Shown: positions 1 to 9,389, counted from the stretch's first letter. The stretch: 53,367 nt of DNA from CAYXLI01 sp964464925 (GCA_964464925.1 CAYXLI010000037.1:1-53367); one strand, 5' to 3'. The notes: generated by a model not told the origin, from the letters alone. Program-made: numbers and translations.

Positions 1-74
1 CAATGCGCGCTAGTATGACATCCGCCCGCGTTTTCTTGCAACTCTGAGGCGACACTCCCACCTGGCCCAAAAAG

Positions 75-602
75 TTGCGGAAGAAGATAATGTCGGGTCG
101 CGGTCACCACCTTCATTGGGTGGAGGAACGAAATGAACGTACCGGCAATGATCTCGTGATATCGATGGCGGGATCGGCCTTTGCTGCCGCCGAGCAGCAG
201 ATCCCGTGGCAGACGAGCCTCGAAGCGGCTTACAAGGAGGCCGCTGCCTCTCACCGGCCATTGGTCGTGTATTACCGCGGCACGGATTGTGAGTGGTGCC
301 GGAGATTGGACGCCGAGATCGAATCCGCATCCGCGTCGATTGTCGGGGGAGCGGTTTGGGTTCGCCTCAATCCCGATTTCGACGACGCCGGTCGCAACGC
401 TTACCGGCTGGCGAAGGCGCTGAATTTGACCCGCTACCCCACAGTCTTCGTGATTCGCGCTATGCCGGACGCGTTTAGGGAACTCGGACGGGTCGTCGGC
501 TACAAGCCTCGTGCCGAGTGGTTTGCGGCAATTGGCGATCTGCTCGGCGAGCGACCGCCGAGCGCGCCAACCACCACGCCCCGCCCACGGAGCATCTATT
601 GA
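75..602 (+). CDS. Thioredoxin-fold protein with CEWC motif
   Basis: A thioredoxin-like fold is visible: a CEWC redox motif (residues 72-75 of the open frame) lies after a short beta strand, and a Tyr-Pro-Thr cis-proline-type motif lies near residues 121-123. This is the layout of small exported thiol-disulfide or DUF255-like thioredoxins. The start is uncertain. A good Shine-Dalgarno (GGAGG, 122-126) precedes an ATG at 133, but that ATG is in another frame and meets TGA after eight codons. One added base near 147-155 would join it to a hydrophobic, Ala-rich stretch (ISMAGSAFAAAE) and make a normal signal peptide. So either a one-base deletion has damaged the leader, or translation starts at the GTG at 156 or an upstream ATG. 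No partner oxidase or reductase is adjacent, so the substrate is unknown. Confidence 0.6.
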   Translation: MRKKIMSGRGHHLHWVEERNERTGNDLVISMAGSAFAAAEQQIPWQTSLEAAYKEAAASHRPLVVYYRGTDCEWCRRLDAEIESASASIVGGAVWVRLNPDFDDAGRNAYRLAKALNLTRYPTVFVIRAMPDAFRELGRVVGYKPRAEWFAAIGDLLGERPPSAPTTTPRPRSIY

Positions 603-710
603 CCCGCCCCACTGTTGCGGTTCGGCGCCAAGAGCCGCGCCGCCGTGATAGTATCATGAAATTTTTTTTCGTAGGCTCGATGGGGGCACAGGCTTGGACA
701 AAGGACGACT

Positions 711-1427
711 ATGGGCGAGCTATACAAGCGGTTCTCTTGCCGTCAGTACTCCGGCGCGCGGCTGACATTCTTGACGATTTATCTGGTGCTAGCCCCACTG
801 GCAACCGCGCAGACGCCGGCCGTCACTACCCGGGATGGCGCCGCCGATGCGCGGCGCGACAGACCCGCGGGGGGCAGCAATGGCCCCGCCTCGCTCGAGA
901 GGGCTTCAGCGCGTTTAGCCGAGCAACTGCGGAAAGTTGCCTTCAGCGAGTCGATCTTCACGCCAGCCGGAACGATGCACTCGGATTTGTATGGAGCCAT
1001 TTCCGTGCGTTCGGCAACCCTGCGAGGCTGTGTTCTGACATTGGAAGAAGACGTCCGGGTGAAGACAACGATCGTTCGAGACGAGTCGCAAGCTGTCGAA
1101 ACCATCGTCGACAGGCATCCTGCCTGTACCTATGTCATCGATCTGGCGGATGCGGAAAGGCCGGCGGCGCTGACCGACATAACGGCGAAACCCGTCACGC
1201 TGGGGCAGCGATCCACTCCGGACCGCTGGGAGGAATTGACCGTCAGGGCCGCGCCCGGCAGGACCTTCGAAGAGCAGTGTATCAGTATGGGTGAAAAGCC
1301 GGACGTGAGAGCCGTCACCCGGCACATGCTGAAGCTGGGGGTGGCGGATCGCGCGCTCGCGACCGACCTCCGCGGTCTTTTGAACGAGGTGATGGAGGCA
1401 TGCGCGCCCCCACAGCCGGCGAAATGA
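711..1427 (+). CDS. Secreted hypothetical protein
   Basis: I do not recognise the family. The 238-residue product has a hydrophobic segment at about residues 18-34 (LTFLTIYLVLAPLATAQ) that ends in an Ala-x-Ala-like cleavage site, so it should be exported. The mature part is mixed alpha/beta, with one possible disulfide among the cysteines in the middle and C-terminal parts and no membrane segment. It follows the thioredoxin-like gene on the same strand after about 110 bases. That spacing would fit co-transcription, and a thiol-active neighbour would suit a cysteine-containing exported protein, but this is only context. Several longer frames on either strand over this region are shadows without recognisable content. 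Confidence 0.55.
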   Translation: MGELYKRFSCRQYSGARLTFLTIYLVLAPLATAQTPAVTTRDGAADARRDRPAGGSNGPASLERASARLAEQLRKVAFSESIFTPAGTMHSDLYGAISVRSATLRGCVLTLEEDVRVKTTIVRDESQAVETIVDRHPACTYVIDLADAERPAALTDITAKPVTLGQRSTPDRWEELTVRAAPGRTFEEQCISMGEKPDVRAVTRHMLKLGVADRALATDLRGLLNEVMEACAPPQPAK

Positions 1428-1604
1428 AGCGAGGGGCCACATCCGTTCAGGCCGCGGCGGCCGCCGGTTCCTGGTGGTCGGACCTGACTTTGCGGCCGAC
1501 CACCGGTGGCCGCTGCCACTAACATGCTTCGTGCCGGATGACATTATCGTCTTGCGGTAATCTTCGCGCGGACTCTCCACCGGTCCAGAGTGTAGGACGC
1601 CAAG

Positions 1605-2030
1605 ATGCCGCTGAATCTCGACACGATGCAATCTATGCTTGACGAATGGGGCCGCAGACTACGTCGGCGGCAAACGTCGACGGGAAAACGTTCCGCTCTC
1701 CGCCGGCTGGTTCTCAAAGGACTGGCATCAACGGCGGGCTTAACTTCGCTCGTGCTAATGTCGTGTGGGCGCAGGACCGGGGTGGCGATGGGAGGGAACC
1801 CACAATCTGAAAGGACACCGGTCGACTCGCGCCCGATTGGAACGGCGACCACGAAGGCTGATGGAACCATTGTGATGAGGCTACGCGCCGAAGGCCGTCG
1901 CGGCGAGATCGGCGATGCCATCTTGACCTATTCGCCGAACGATCCGGACTATTCCGAGGTGCTGCGCCATCTCGGCGGTCTCAAGCCCGGCGAGGGCAAA
2001 CTGGTTCCGCCGTGGCCGGATCGGGAATGA
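1605..2030 (+). CDS. Probable Tat-type lipoprotein, unknown function
   Basis: A small protein of 141 residues, family not recognised. Near residues 33-53 it carries a twin arginine followed by a hydrophobic stretch (LRRLVLKGLASTAGL) and then Leu-Met-Ser-Cys. This resembles a Tat signal with a lipobox, so the mature protein would begin at that Cys and sit on the outer face of a membrane. The remainder is polar and about 85 residues long, and ends in a Pro-rich tail. The start ATG follows directly on CGCCAAG with no strong ribosome site. It lies on the same strand as its upstream neighbours but about 180 bases away, so independent expression is possible. Confidence 0.5.
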   Translation: MPLNLDTMQSMLDEWGRRLRRRQTSTGKRSALRRLVLKGLASTAGLTSLVLMSCGRRTGVAMGGNPQSERTPVDSRPIGTATTKADGTIVMRLRAEGRRGEIGDAILTYSPNDPDYSEVLRHLGGLKPGEGKLVPPWPDRE

Positions 2031-2228
2031 TGCAAGAGTGAAGCTGATGTATCGAGACCCGCCTTGTCACTGTCGACGCGTTCAGAGCATCGCCGTACAC
2101 CGGCAGTCGTGCAGCCGTGTGCATCCTCTCGTACCCACGCGACGGGTCGTGGATGCGCAAGTTCGAACCGCGCGATTGCGAGGTTCTTCGCCCACAATCG
2201 AGGCACTATACTTTTCTGGACAGGACCC

Positions 2229-2783
2229 ATGGGAAGCCCTATCTTTACGATACCCGCAGGTACAATCCCAATCATCATCAAGAAAGTGAAGCAGCCTTGG
2301 GGGTGGCTGGGCAATATGGCGCAATTCAGCGTCGAATTCGAAGGCGAGCGCTGGCCGAGTTCCGAAGCACTCTTTCAGGCATTACGGTTCGCTTCGGGCG
2401 ACCCAGTTCGGGATGCAATTCGTTCGGCGGCGTCGCCGTTCGAAGCAAAGCAGACCGCGCTCGCGAATCTCTCTTCCATGGTTGTCAGGCCGCGATCGGA
2501 CATAGACCTGGAGCATATGCGATTGGTGCTTCGGCTGAAAGTGGAACAGAACCGCACGCCCCTGGCGGACAGGCTCAAACGGCTGGTAGATTCCGGCCAG
2601 ACCCCGATCATCGAGAACTGCACCTCTCGTCCGGATGAGTCGGGGTTATTCTGGGGCGCCTCGATGGTCGATCCGGTCGAGGGCTCCTGGACCGGGCACA
2701 ACTGGCTTGGCCGCCTCTGGATGGAATTGCGCGCCTGTTTGCAGGCGGAAGCGGCGGAGATCTCAGCGGCGGTTCGGCGCTGA
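2229..2783 (+). CDS. NADAR-domain protein (YbiA-like), copy 1
   Basis: This is a NADAR/YbiA-like protein (former DUF1768). Family hallmarks are visible in order: W-G-W-L-G-N-M near the start, the SSEALFQALRF helix with the conserved Glu, the IIE-x-C-T strand, LFWG with the conserved Trp, and NWLGRLWMELR at the end. Members of this family are N-glycosidases: YbiA-type enzymes act on riboflavin-pathway intermediates, and other members remove ADP-ribose from guanine in DNA or RNA. The ATG at 2229 is chosen because the domain begins about 20 residues later; the longer open frame upstream (from 2064) has no family content. No DarT-like ADP-ribosyltransferase is visible next to it. A paralogue faces it 150 bases downstream. 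Confidence 0.85.
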   Translation: MGSPIFTIPAGTIPIIIKKVKQPWGWLGNMAQFSVEFEGERWPSSEALFQALRFASGDPVRDAIRSAASPFEAKQTALANLSSMVVRPRSDIDLEHMRLVLRLKVEQNRTPLADRLKRLVDSGQTPIIENCTSRPDESGLFWGASMVDPVEGSWTGHNWLGRLWMELRACLQAEAAEISAAVRR

Positions 2784-2932
2784 ACGCACACCGAAGCAAT
2801 ATCGGAAGCTTGACGGCTCACCCTATGGGCTTACTCGATCAGATATGAACTATGGACGTCAGGAGCAGTTCCCGCGGCCGGCATAACCCTCCGAAAGGGC
2901 GCTCGCAGGAAAGCCGTCCCTGACGCGGCACA

Positions 2933-3556
2933 CTACCGATCGTCGCGCTGCGAAAACGACGAACACGCGCTTGCCCAAATATCCGGCGTCCATGATGCGC
3001 CCTGATAACAAACTAACTGATCAGTTTGCCCCGCCCCCTTCGAGCACAGGATGCCTTCCGTTCGCATTTCCATCCATAGCCTCCCCAGCCAGTTTTCGCC
3101 TTGCCACACTCCAGCGGCCGGGTCGATCAAGGCCGCGCCCCAGAATAAACCAGAGCCGTGCGGCCGGCGCGTGCAGTCTTCAATGATTTCTGCTTGCCCC
3201 GTGCCCATAAGAACCGTCAATTCGTCACGCAGAGTCGCGCGGTTCTGTTCCACCTTGAGCCGGAGGACGAGGCGCATTTGGTCCAGATCGCGGCTCGAAC
3301 GGGGCGCCACAATCATTTGCTGTTGATGGGCGCGGGCAAGCAGCTTGGCTTGAAACGGGGACTTCGCTGCTCGAATCTCCTCCCGAATGGGATGGTTCCG
3401 CGCGAAGCGCAATGCCTGGAACAGCGCTTCCGCCGTTCGATACGTCATTCCTTCGTACACGACCGGATACCTCGACATGTTTCCCAACCATCCCCAAGGC
3501 ATCGAGACCTTCGTAAACGAGACAGGAGCTTCTGCTTGAAATACAGGTGTGGTCAC
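2933..3556 (-). CDS. NADAR-domain protein (YbiA-like), copy 2
   Basis: A close paralogue of the NADAR protein on the other strand, facing it tail to tail. It keeps the same landmarks: WGWLGNMSRY, the TAEALFQALRF helix, VLRLKVEQNR, IIEDCT, GLFWGA and NWLGRLWMEMR. The GTG at 3556 is preferred over the TTG-type start at 3628 because GAGGA lies eight bases upstream of it and the domain begins about 15 residues later. Compared with copy 1 it has an extra C-terminal tail of about 35 residues, Cys- and Ser-containing, with no recognisable motif. The head-to-head duplication suggests an inverted duplication followed by divergence, and the two may differ in substrate. Activity as a glycosidase is inferred from the family. 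Confidence 0.83.
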   Translation of the reverse strand: MTTPVFQAEAPVSFTKVSMPWGWLGNMSRYPVVYEGMTYRTAEALFQALRFARNHPIREEIRAAKSPFQAKLLARAHQQQMIVAPRSSRDLDQMRLVLRLKVEQNRATLRDELTVLMGTGQAEIIEDCTRRPHGSGLFWGAALIDPAAGVWQGENWLGRLWMEMRTEGILCSKGAGQTDQLVCYQGASWTPDIWASACSSFSQRDDR

Positions 3557-3881
3557 TCTCGTGTTCCTCAACCAGGAACGGTGGAGAACAGCGCCGGTTA
3601 TTGGCACAAAGAAGAGATAACTCAACACACCTCGCGGGCTGCCTGTTCACGATCGTGCGTTCCCCGCCAGAGTCGGACCCGGCGCCTAACTGCGCCAGTT
3701 CGTACCGCGTTGAACGATCGGCAACGAACGGAGGCTACTGCCCACACGGACACGCTGGCAAAGAAGCTCTCTGCAGCGTATCCTCAAGTAGGCGCCTGCC
3801 CGAGAACTCAGCGCCCGCATTCCACCGCCGCCGGTGCATGCCAACGCCCGTCGAAGCAGGCGATGAATCTGGAGGTCGACC

Positions 3882-4568
3882 CTGAAGACCACTCCTTTGC
3901 TTTCGCTCGTCTTGTTGGTGGCCGCTTCCCCGATGGCTGGGCAAACGCCCTTCCTTGGGCAGGAACTGGACACTGCCCACCGGGAGTTCTTTCGGTTTTA
4001 TCACCTGAAGATGGTGAGCCATTCTACTGCAAAAGATCAGACGACACTCGAGTTCCGGCCAGGAGGGCCGTTCGCGGACAACGTAATGGTTTTGATTACA
4101 GTGGACATGCGCGATGGCCGGGTCACGTTAGGCAGGCTGGTGCTCGACAGTTCGTTCGTGGAGCATCCCGTCAACGGCAAGTATGCACGGGATATCGCGA
4201 AGTACTTTCTGAAATGGGGGCCACCCGGGCAATCGGCAGCGGCGCTCGCGCCGGTGGCCGACGAATTGGGACGGAAGCTCGGACAGGCGGCCGCAGGGGC
4301 CCGGGAGGGACAGGCGTATAGGGCCTTTCACCATGCCACCACGAGTCCGCTCCAGTTGGTCGCTGGCGAAGTAATCGTGACCATCGATCCGACGAGAGAT
4401 GCCAACAACAGCCAGCCTATTGTTGCCCTGTCCCTGCAACAGCGACGAGGGGTTAAAGAGGATGGACGCACTGCGGCGAAGAAAAGCAGCGGGCCCGAAT
4501 TGGCTCTCGTTTGTGACACCGCGCCGGGAGGAGACGCAACAGAATGCACCGTGCGTCCGGCAAAATGA
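3882..4568 (+). CDS. Secreted hypothetical protein, apparent CTG start
   Basis: Family not recognised. The listed start is a CTG: a perfect GGAGG (3871-3875) sits six bases upstream, and reading from this codon gives Met-Lys-Thr-Thr-Pro followed by a hydrophobic core (LLSLVLLVAASPMAG), an ideal signal peptide. The next start codon, TTG at 3897, would remove the charged N-region. The mature protein has the blocks EFFRFYH, RPGGPFADNVMVLI, NGKYARDIAKYFLKWG and YRAFHHA, all shared with the broken gene at 4.8-5.4 kb on the opposite strand, so they are the conserved core of a small family. The role is unknown; both copies are exported and lack membrane anchors. Confidence 0.6.
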   Translation: MKTTPLLSLVLLVAASPMAGQTPFLGQELDTAHREFFRFYHLKMVSHSTAKDQTTLEFRPGGPFADNVMVLITVDMRDGRVTLGRLVLDSSFVEHPVNGKYARDIAKYFLKWGPPGQSAAALAPVADELGRKLGQAAAGAREGQAYRAFHHATTSPLQLVAGEVIVTIDPTRDANNSQPIVALSLQQRRGVKEDGRTAAKKSSGPELALVCDTAPGGDATECTVRPAK

Positions 4569-4800
4569 GGATACCGCGAACAGGAAGGTGCGAGCTCTCG
4601 TCGGTTTTCTAGTCGCATACAGGGCGGATGAGCGTAGCGGGCACATGGCGCAACCGGGCTCTTCATCACTCCCGTTCACAATGACGGCGCGGGAGGATCG
4701 AGGATGGCACAACCCAAACGCAGCCGCCGAACTCGAATGAGGCAATGCGTCCGCTTTGGCCAAGCCGCTGCCGCTGTAGTGTGCGCCCACGATGGGGTCG

Positions 4801-5427
4801 TCAGTCGATCTTGACTACAAAACCGGCGAAAGTGCTGCTCTTTTGAGCCGGCCATAACATGCCGCCCATTCCGCGATCCATCTCCTTCTGTAACTCATGG
4901 ACGTCCTGCAAGAACAGGCCGACGATGCTCTCGGCGTCGTCCGTTTGTGCCCGTTCGATGGTCAGCATGACTCCACCCGCCAGCAGGCGTAAGGTGTCTG
5001 GCGCTTCATGGAACGCCCGATAGACCCGCGCATCCGGCGATCCCGCCGCGGGCTGTCCTAACCTTCCGCCCCACCTCCTCCGCGAGGGAGGAAAGCGCTG
5101 CTGCCGATTCCGGCCGAGGCGCCCACCTCAAGAAGTACTGCGCAACGTCGCGCGCATATTTCCCGCTGACTGCCAGCGTTACGCCGCGTCCTTTGTCGGT
5201 GTAGACGATGACCAGCACATCTTTCGCAAAAGGGCCGCCCGCGGGCCGGCACTCGACGACAGACCCTTCGCCCCGTATTTCGGTTTTCGTGGCTTGCACG
5301 TGATAAAACCGGAAAAACTCCGAGCCATTGAGGGCCGTGCCAGGCTCTCTCCTAGTACGCGGGGTTGCGCCGCCGCTGTGGAGAGAGCGAACCAGAACAT
5401 CACGACGCTGGAAACGACGCGCTTCAT
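4801..5427 (-). pseudogene. Frameshifted paralogue of the 3.9-kb secreted protein
   Basis: The ATG at 5427 opens a clean signal peptide (MKRVVSSVVMFWFALSTAAAQ). The frame then breaks near 5340, where GAC ACG in the relative has become GC ACG (one base lost). It continues as FFRFYHVQ, GGPFAKDVLV and SGKYARDVAQYFLRW, and breaks again near 5059 (one extra A). A third segment, running to the TGA at 4801, restores AYRAFHEAP-like sequence. With both indels corrected the product would match the gene at 3.88-4.57 kb almost along its length, with a longer C-terminal part. Either this is a recent pseudogene or two sequence errors lie close together. It sits nine bases after the stop of the upstream gene (5436), so the two were probably one transcript. 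Confidence 0.75.
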
Positions 5428-5435
5428 GCCGAGCC

Positions 5436-5891
5436 TCAGCGTCCGGCGGACGGCGCCATGCGCGCCTTGGCCCAGGCGATGACGTGTTCGAGCGCGCCTT
5501 TGGTGTTGGCGTCGCGCCAGTCCTCGGGGTGATCGAGGCGCCGGAAGGCGGCATAGTAGGTGAATTGCACTTCGGCGGCCGCGCGGTCGGCGGCGTCCGG
5601 AAGCATCGGGGGACCGTCGATGGTGCGGCCAGCCATGCCGTGGAGGCCTAGTGCGAGGCGCTGGTGGGCGAAGGGATTGGCAGGTTCGCGGCGAACGCCC
5701 TGGAGAGCGATGACGTAGGCGGAGAAGTTGTCGGGGGCAAGCTTGTCTGCGGCCATGTCGTAGAGCTCGATGAAGTTGACCGTCTCTTCCTTGCGGAGCA
5801 CGGACGCGACGCCGGAGGCGGCAGCATCAGCTTGTGCTGTCCGGCGGCGTTCCAGTTGGCCGCGCGGTACCCGTATGGTCAAGATACTCAA
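5436..5891 (-). CDS. Hypothetical protein, 5' end probably replaced by IS junction
   Basis: Family not recognised. A soluble, Ala-rich, mostly helical protein. The convincing part starts around residue 38 (NFIELYDMAADKL) and runs to the stop at 5436. The first 20 or so residues of the open frame are Arg-rich and overlap the end of a transposase remnant (stop at 5888), so the native start may be lost, or may be the ATG at 5753. It precedes the frameshifted secreted-protein gene by nine bases and probably shared its transcript. No signal peptide or membrane segment is present. Confidence 0.45.
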   Translation of the reverse strand: MSILTIRVPRGQLERRRTAQADAAASGVASVLRKEETVNFIELYDMAADKLAPDNFSAYVIALQGVRREPANPFAHQRLALGLHGMAGRTIDGPPMLPDAADRAAAEVQFTYYAAFRRLDHPEDWRDANTKGALEHVIAWAKARMAPSAGR

Positions 5892-6230
5892 GCGGCTCGG
5901 CAGTAGAACCTAAGCAAGCCGCCGAGGCGCTCTCGACAATGGACGGTTCGACGGCACGTCGCGGACAGTGGGGCGGGGAAGAGGAGAACGTTTCCTTTGC
6001 CCTGATGGTTTCTCTCGGCGTGATAATGCGCGATGTATTCGGTCGGGGCCCCTTGCGGCGAGCGTTCACCAAACAGAATGAGCTTGGAGAGACACTCCTG
6101 CTTCACTGAGCGGACCCACCTTTCGGCGAACGCGTTCAGATTCGGGCTGCGCGGCGGAATTTTCAGACACTGGATGCTTTCCGATGCCAGCACATTATCG
6201 AATGCCGCACAGAACGACTCCAGCTCGCCG
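5888..6230 (-). mobile_element. C-terminal remnant of an rve-type transposase
   Basis: The end of an integrase-core (rve/DDE) transposase: SPNLNAFAERWVRSVKQECL followed by EYIAHYHAERNHQGKGN is the usual glutamate-bearing C-terminal part, and the tail RERLGGLLRFY is family-typical. The catalytic Asp residues and everything upstream are gone. A related copy lies at the right edge of the window, in the same orientation, and also ends in RERLGGLLRYY. The 250 bases between this fragment and the helicase fragment (6231-6479) hold only a short open frame with a CPLC motif in one reading and nothing I can identify. Confidence 0.75.
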
Positions 6231-6479
6231 ACCGCGCGGCCCGATTCAGGCGATCGAGGGTCCGGCATAATGTCGACCCGCGTGTTGCGGTCCCAGTCCC
6301 AGGTGACGGGATGCTGGCACTCGATCGACGGCGAGGCCCAGGAAGCCGTTCGGGGGAGTCTGCCTTCGACGCCGGCTCGCAGAGCGGGCAGAAGCTGCGA
6401 GAGAATGCCGACTGCCACGATTACACGCGGCGGGGATATTCGAGTGCGTTCGGTTGCGCCGAATGGATTGAGTCACTGC

Positions 6480-8987
6480 TCATGCTGGCACCAGAAATTG
6501 CTCGAACGAACTCTGGCGGAACCGGAACGTCACGTCCAAGTCCTCTTTGCGAACGCCGTCGCGCCCCTTTGCGATGATCAGCTTGTCATAGGCGAGCCCC
6601 GCTTCCGCAGCCTTGGCGCGTTGGGCATCCACAGCCTTCTTGTCGATCCTTTGCGCGCCATTTTTCGCCTCCTTGTATAGGTGGAAGGCGTCGGCGAAAT
6701 CCGCATCGGTATAGGGATGAAGCAGAAATGCGATATCGGGCGTGAAGCTGTTCCGCGCCGACCCCATCAGGTGCGCCAGCGCGCCACCCCACTTCTCGCC
6801 GGCACTCCCCGCCGGTTTGCGAGCTTCGGAGATGACGCAGACGGCGTCGCCGTCGGTCAGTGCGTCGCGAAGTTCCGTCATTTGACCGATTCGCCACTTG
6901 TCAGCCTCGATATCCGTACGCAACGTGCGCAGGACGTCATCGGGCGGTTCCCACACCTGGAGGTAGTTGATGAGGACGAATGCCCTCGTCGTTCCGGTGC
7001 GGGCCTTCAGGTTGGCAACATGCGTGAGCAGCCCTTCGAGTGTCGGATCGGGGAAGTTGCGGTCATCGAGGATCAAAATGCGCGTGCCAATTCGTTTCAT
7101 CTGCTCTTCCGCCGCAAGGATTCGAGCGCCTTCTTCCTCGGTGAAGAACACCTGCCCCGCGGCGCGAGACGACCCGAGCACGAACGTGTGCCAGTCCATG
7201 CGCGCAAGGCGGCACATAATCCTGGTCATGATGTCCCAGCGCGACATTTCGAGCGACAGAAACACGAAGCAAGCACTGTCGTTGAAGACCACAATGTCCG
7301 TGCCCCACTGGACCGTCAGCACGGTCTTGCCGACGTTCGGCGGCGCGCCGAGAATCATCAAATGCGGAGCCCGAGCGTGTACTGATCCAGCTTTCCGAGC
7401 GTGCGCTGGACGAGCCCGATGAACTCGGCTCCGCGGTACCGCTCTATACGGTCCACGTGCGCGGGGATCTCTCGACGACCACGACGCACGGCTCGGCAGT
7501 CCGCTTCCGCTCGTCGGTTTTTCAGCCGAGAGACGTTCTCCTGCAGGATCCTCTTCGCGTGCGGAAGATTGCCGTCGGTCAGGGCCTCGTCGGCCTGTCG
7601 CAGTATGTCTTCGTATTGCCGGCGCTCCTGCTCGTTAGCCTTTTTGCCGCGAACTACTTTCAGCCGGGCGGCCAGCGCATCGGGCGACACTCCCGTTTCC
7701 CTTACGATCGTCTTCCAGAAGAAGAGGTCCAGGTCAGTTTCCCGCTCGGGATTGCCCGTTTCGGAATCGAACTTAATGGCCTCGTCGATCGCCGCTGCGA
7801 GGCCGGCGGACGTCCAGCCCTCGGACGTCCTGTGTTTCTCGACAATCTTTGGCGCACGGAACTCAAAACAGTGCTGCGACCGGGCAACCATGCCGAGCCA
7901 TGCGTCGATCCCATTCTGGATGACGAACTCGTCGGGATCGCATCCGGGGAGTCGTGGAACGACGAACGCCTGAATGCCGGCGCGTTCCTGCGCGGCGATA
8001 TTCGCCATCGTGCCGCGATCGCCACCGCCGTCAGGATCGCCGCAGATGTAGACGCGCTTGATCCGATGGTGTTTCAGTGTCTCGACTTGAAGGCCAGACA
8101 CTTGTGCGGCAACCGACGCCGCGACGCGCGCATCACCACGAACCTGGAGTAGCGAGGCGTCAAAGACGCCCTCCACGAGGACTATGTCGCGATGCCCGGC
8201 CGCGAGCGCACGGTCAAGGAAAAATGGCGATCCCTTCGTGCCTTCGCCGGGGAGCGCGATCGTCTTCGGCTTGCCGTCGGGCGGCTTCTGCTCGTGCCAC
8301 CGGCCGTATAGCGTGAGAGGGCGACGGTAGTCGTCAAACCACGGGATGATGATGTAGCCCTCCAGGGTTGACCACAGCAGGCCAGCATCCCGCGCCGCGT
8401 GCAGGTCGTGCCCTTCTCGTTGGATCCATGCCTGCAGTTCGTCGACGGTAGTATAGAAGCCGAGCCCGAGCGATCGGATTTCGTCGTCGGTGAAACCGCG
8501 CTGTTCGACGAGGTATTTCCGGGCCGCTTCTCCCGCGGGCGACCACAGCCTGTCCTGCGCGAACGCGATGGCGCTGTCTAAGACAGCGCGACGTGCTTCT
8601 CGCGCACGGACGGCCTCCTCCTGTTCCGGCGTCAGCGCCCGCGTCGGGAACGGGACGGCCGCAAGTTCGCAGAGCCGACGCAGGCTTCGATGAACTCGGC
8701 TCCGACCGGCCGCCGTTCACAAGATCCAGGAAACGGACGCCGGAATGCCTGTGAACCTTGATCCACCACGGACGATCTTTGTAGACCATTAGCCGATCGG
8801 GATGCTCATGGCCGACGGTGGTACGGAAAACCGGGCGGCCATCGCGTCGCCCGCCAGTGATCGCCGCGGCGCTCGAAGCCGAACTCCGGCAAGGCCACGT
8901 CGACGCGGTCGAAGAGCGCGGGGTAGACCTTTTGGACAAGATAGTTGTCGGGTCCTCACCCCGCGTGTACGGCCTAGTGAGCCCCAT
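6480..8987 (-). pseudogene. Broken primase-helicase of a phage or integrative element
   Basis: Several consecutive frames together describe one protein of about 830 residues. The ATG at 8987 overlaps the stop of the upstream gene. The N-terminal part (DNYLVQKVYPALFDRVDVAL, then HPDRLMVYKDRPWWIKVHRH) resembles the primase-side region of such proteins. A Toprim-like stretch follows (VLVEGVFDASLL, YICGDPDGGGDRG), and last a DnaB/gp4-type RecA ATPase with Walker A GAPPNVGKT, RILILDD and ISEARKP. At least five indels separate the pieces (near 8945, 8818, 8710, 8680 and 7365). The final helicase segment alone is open for 293 codons. The arrangement is that of T7 gp4-like proteins of mobile elements: unwinding plus primer synthesis for replication. 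As it stands it cannot make a full protein. Confidence 0.75.
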
Positions 8988-9261
8988 CCGTCCCTCCCGC
9001 GAGGTACGCATCAACGGCCCGAAGGGCTTCGTCCTGAAATCGCGCGTAAACTTGCTTCGAGGCGAAGTCGATGATCTGGGCGTACGCTGTGGTGCCGTCG
9101 GATTTGCTGTATTGGCGCGAGGGAAGACCGATCCAACGCTTCCCATTCTTAAAGAGCCGGCAGTCGTGAATGACGAGCCCCGAGGGCGTCTCGATCGTAA
9201 AGAAGCCGACCAGGTCGCCGTGATTACGCGGCTGGAATTCGCGGACGAGCAGCGTGTTCAC
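8974..9261 (-). CDS. SpoVG-like small protein of a mobile element
   Basis: A 95-residue product that fits the SpoVG fold: a first strand and turn, GFFTIETPSGLVIHDCRLFK, then WIGLPSRQYSKSDGTT with the family's hydrophobic-Pro-Ser-Arg signature, and a C-terminal helix ending ALRAVDAYLAG. In firmicutes SpoVG is a small nucleic-acid-binding regulator; in phages and plasmids similar proteins sit next to replication genes, as here. The stop overlaps the start of the primase-helicase by a few bases (ATGGGGCTCACTAG), which implies translational coupling. It is the only replication-module gene here that remains open. The assignment rests on motif recognition only. Confidence 0.5.
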   Translation of the reverse strand: MNTLLVREFQPRNHGDLVGFFTIETPSGLVIHDCRLFKNGKRWIGLPSRQYSKSDGTTAYAQIIDFASKQVYARFQDEALRAVDAYLAGGTDGAH

Positions 9262-9389
9262 GCCGCCCTACGAGTTTCATCCGCTTTCCGCGAGCAACCC
9301 AAAGGCGAACGAGTTTCGCCGCTGGGAGGCGTCGCGGGCGCGGTGTGCCGGTCGTGGGCAGCCGCTTCGATCCGTTGATTCCACGACTT

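Noticed and set aside
518..1294. 258-codon plus-strand frame
   Set aside because: It overlaps the ends of two better genes in a different frame and has shadow-type composition.
915..1631. Long minus-strand open frame opposite the secreted protein
   Set aside because: Composition (high Arg, His, Pro) is typical of a shadow frame in GC-rich DNA, and the plus strand has a better gene with a signal peptide.
2155..2185. tRNA T-arm-like GTTCGAACC
   Set aside because: No acceptor, D-arm or anticodon partner can be folded around it; it is a chance match.
2064..2228. N-terminal extension of the first NADAR gene
   Set aside because: The 55 extra residues are Arg/Ser/His-rich with no family match, and a good ATG lies just before the domain.
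3158..4321. Long plus-strand open frame of 387 codons
   Set aside because: It is antisense to the second NADAR gene and overlaps the secreted-protein gene in another frame; the sequence is Arg/Cys-rich without family content.
7401..8152. Plus-strand open frames opposite the primase-helicase
   Set aside because: They are antisense to sequence with clear Toprim and helicase motifs.
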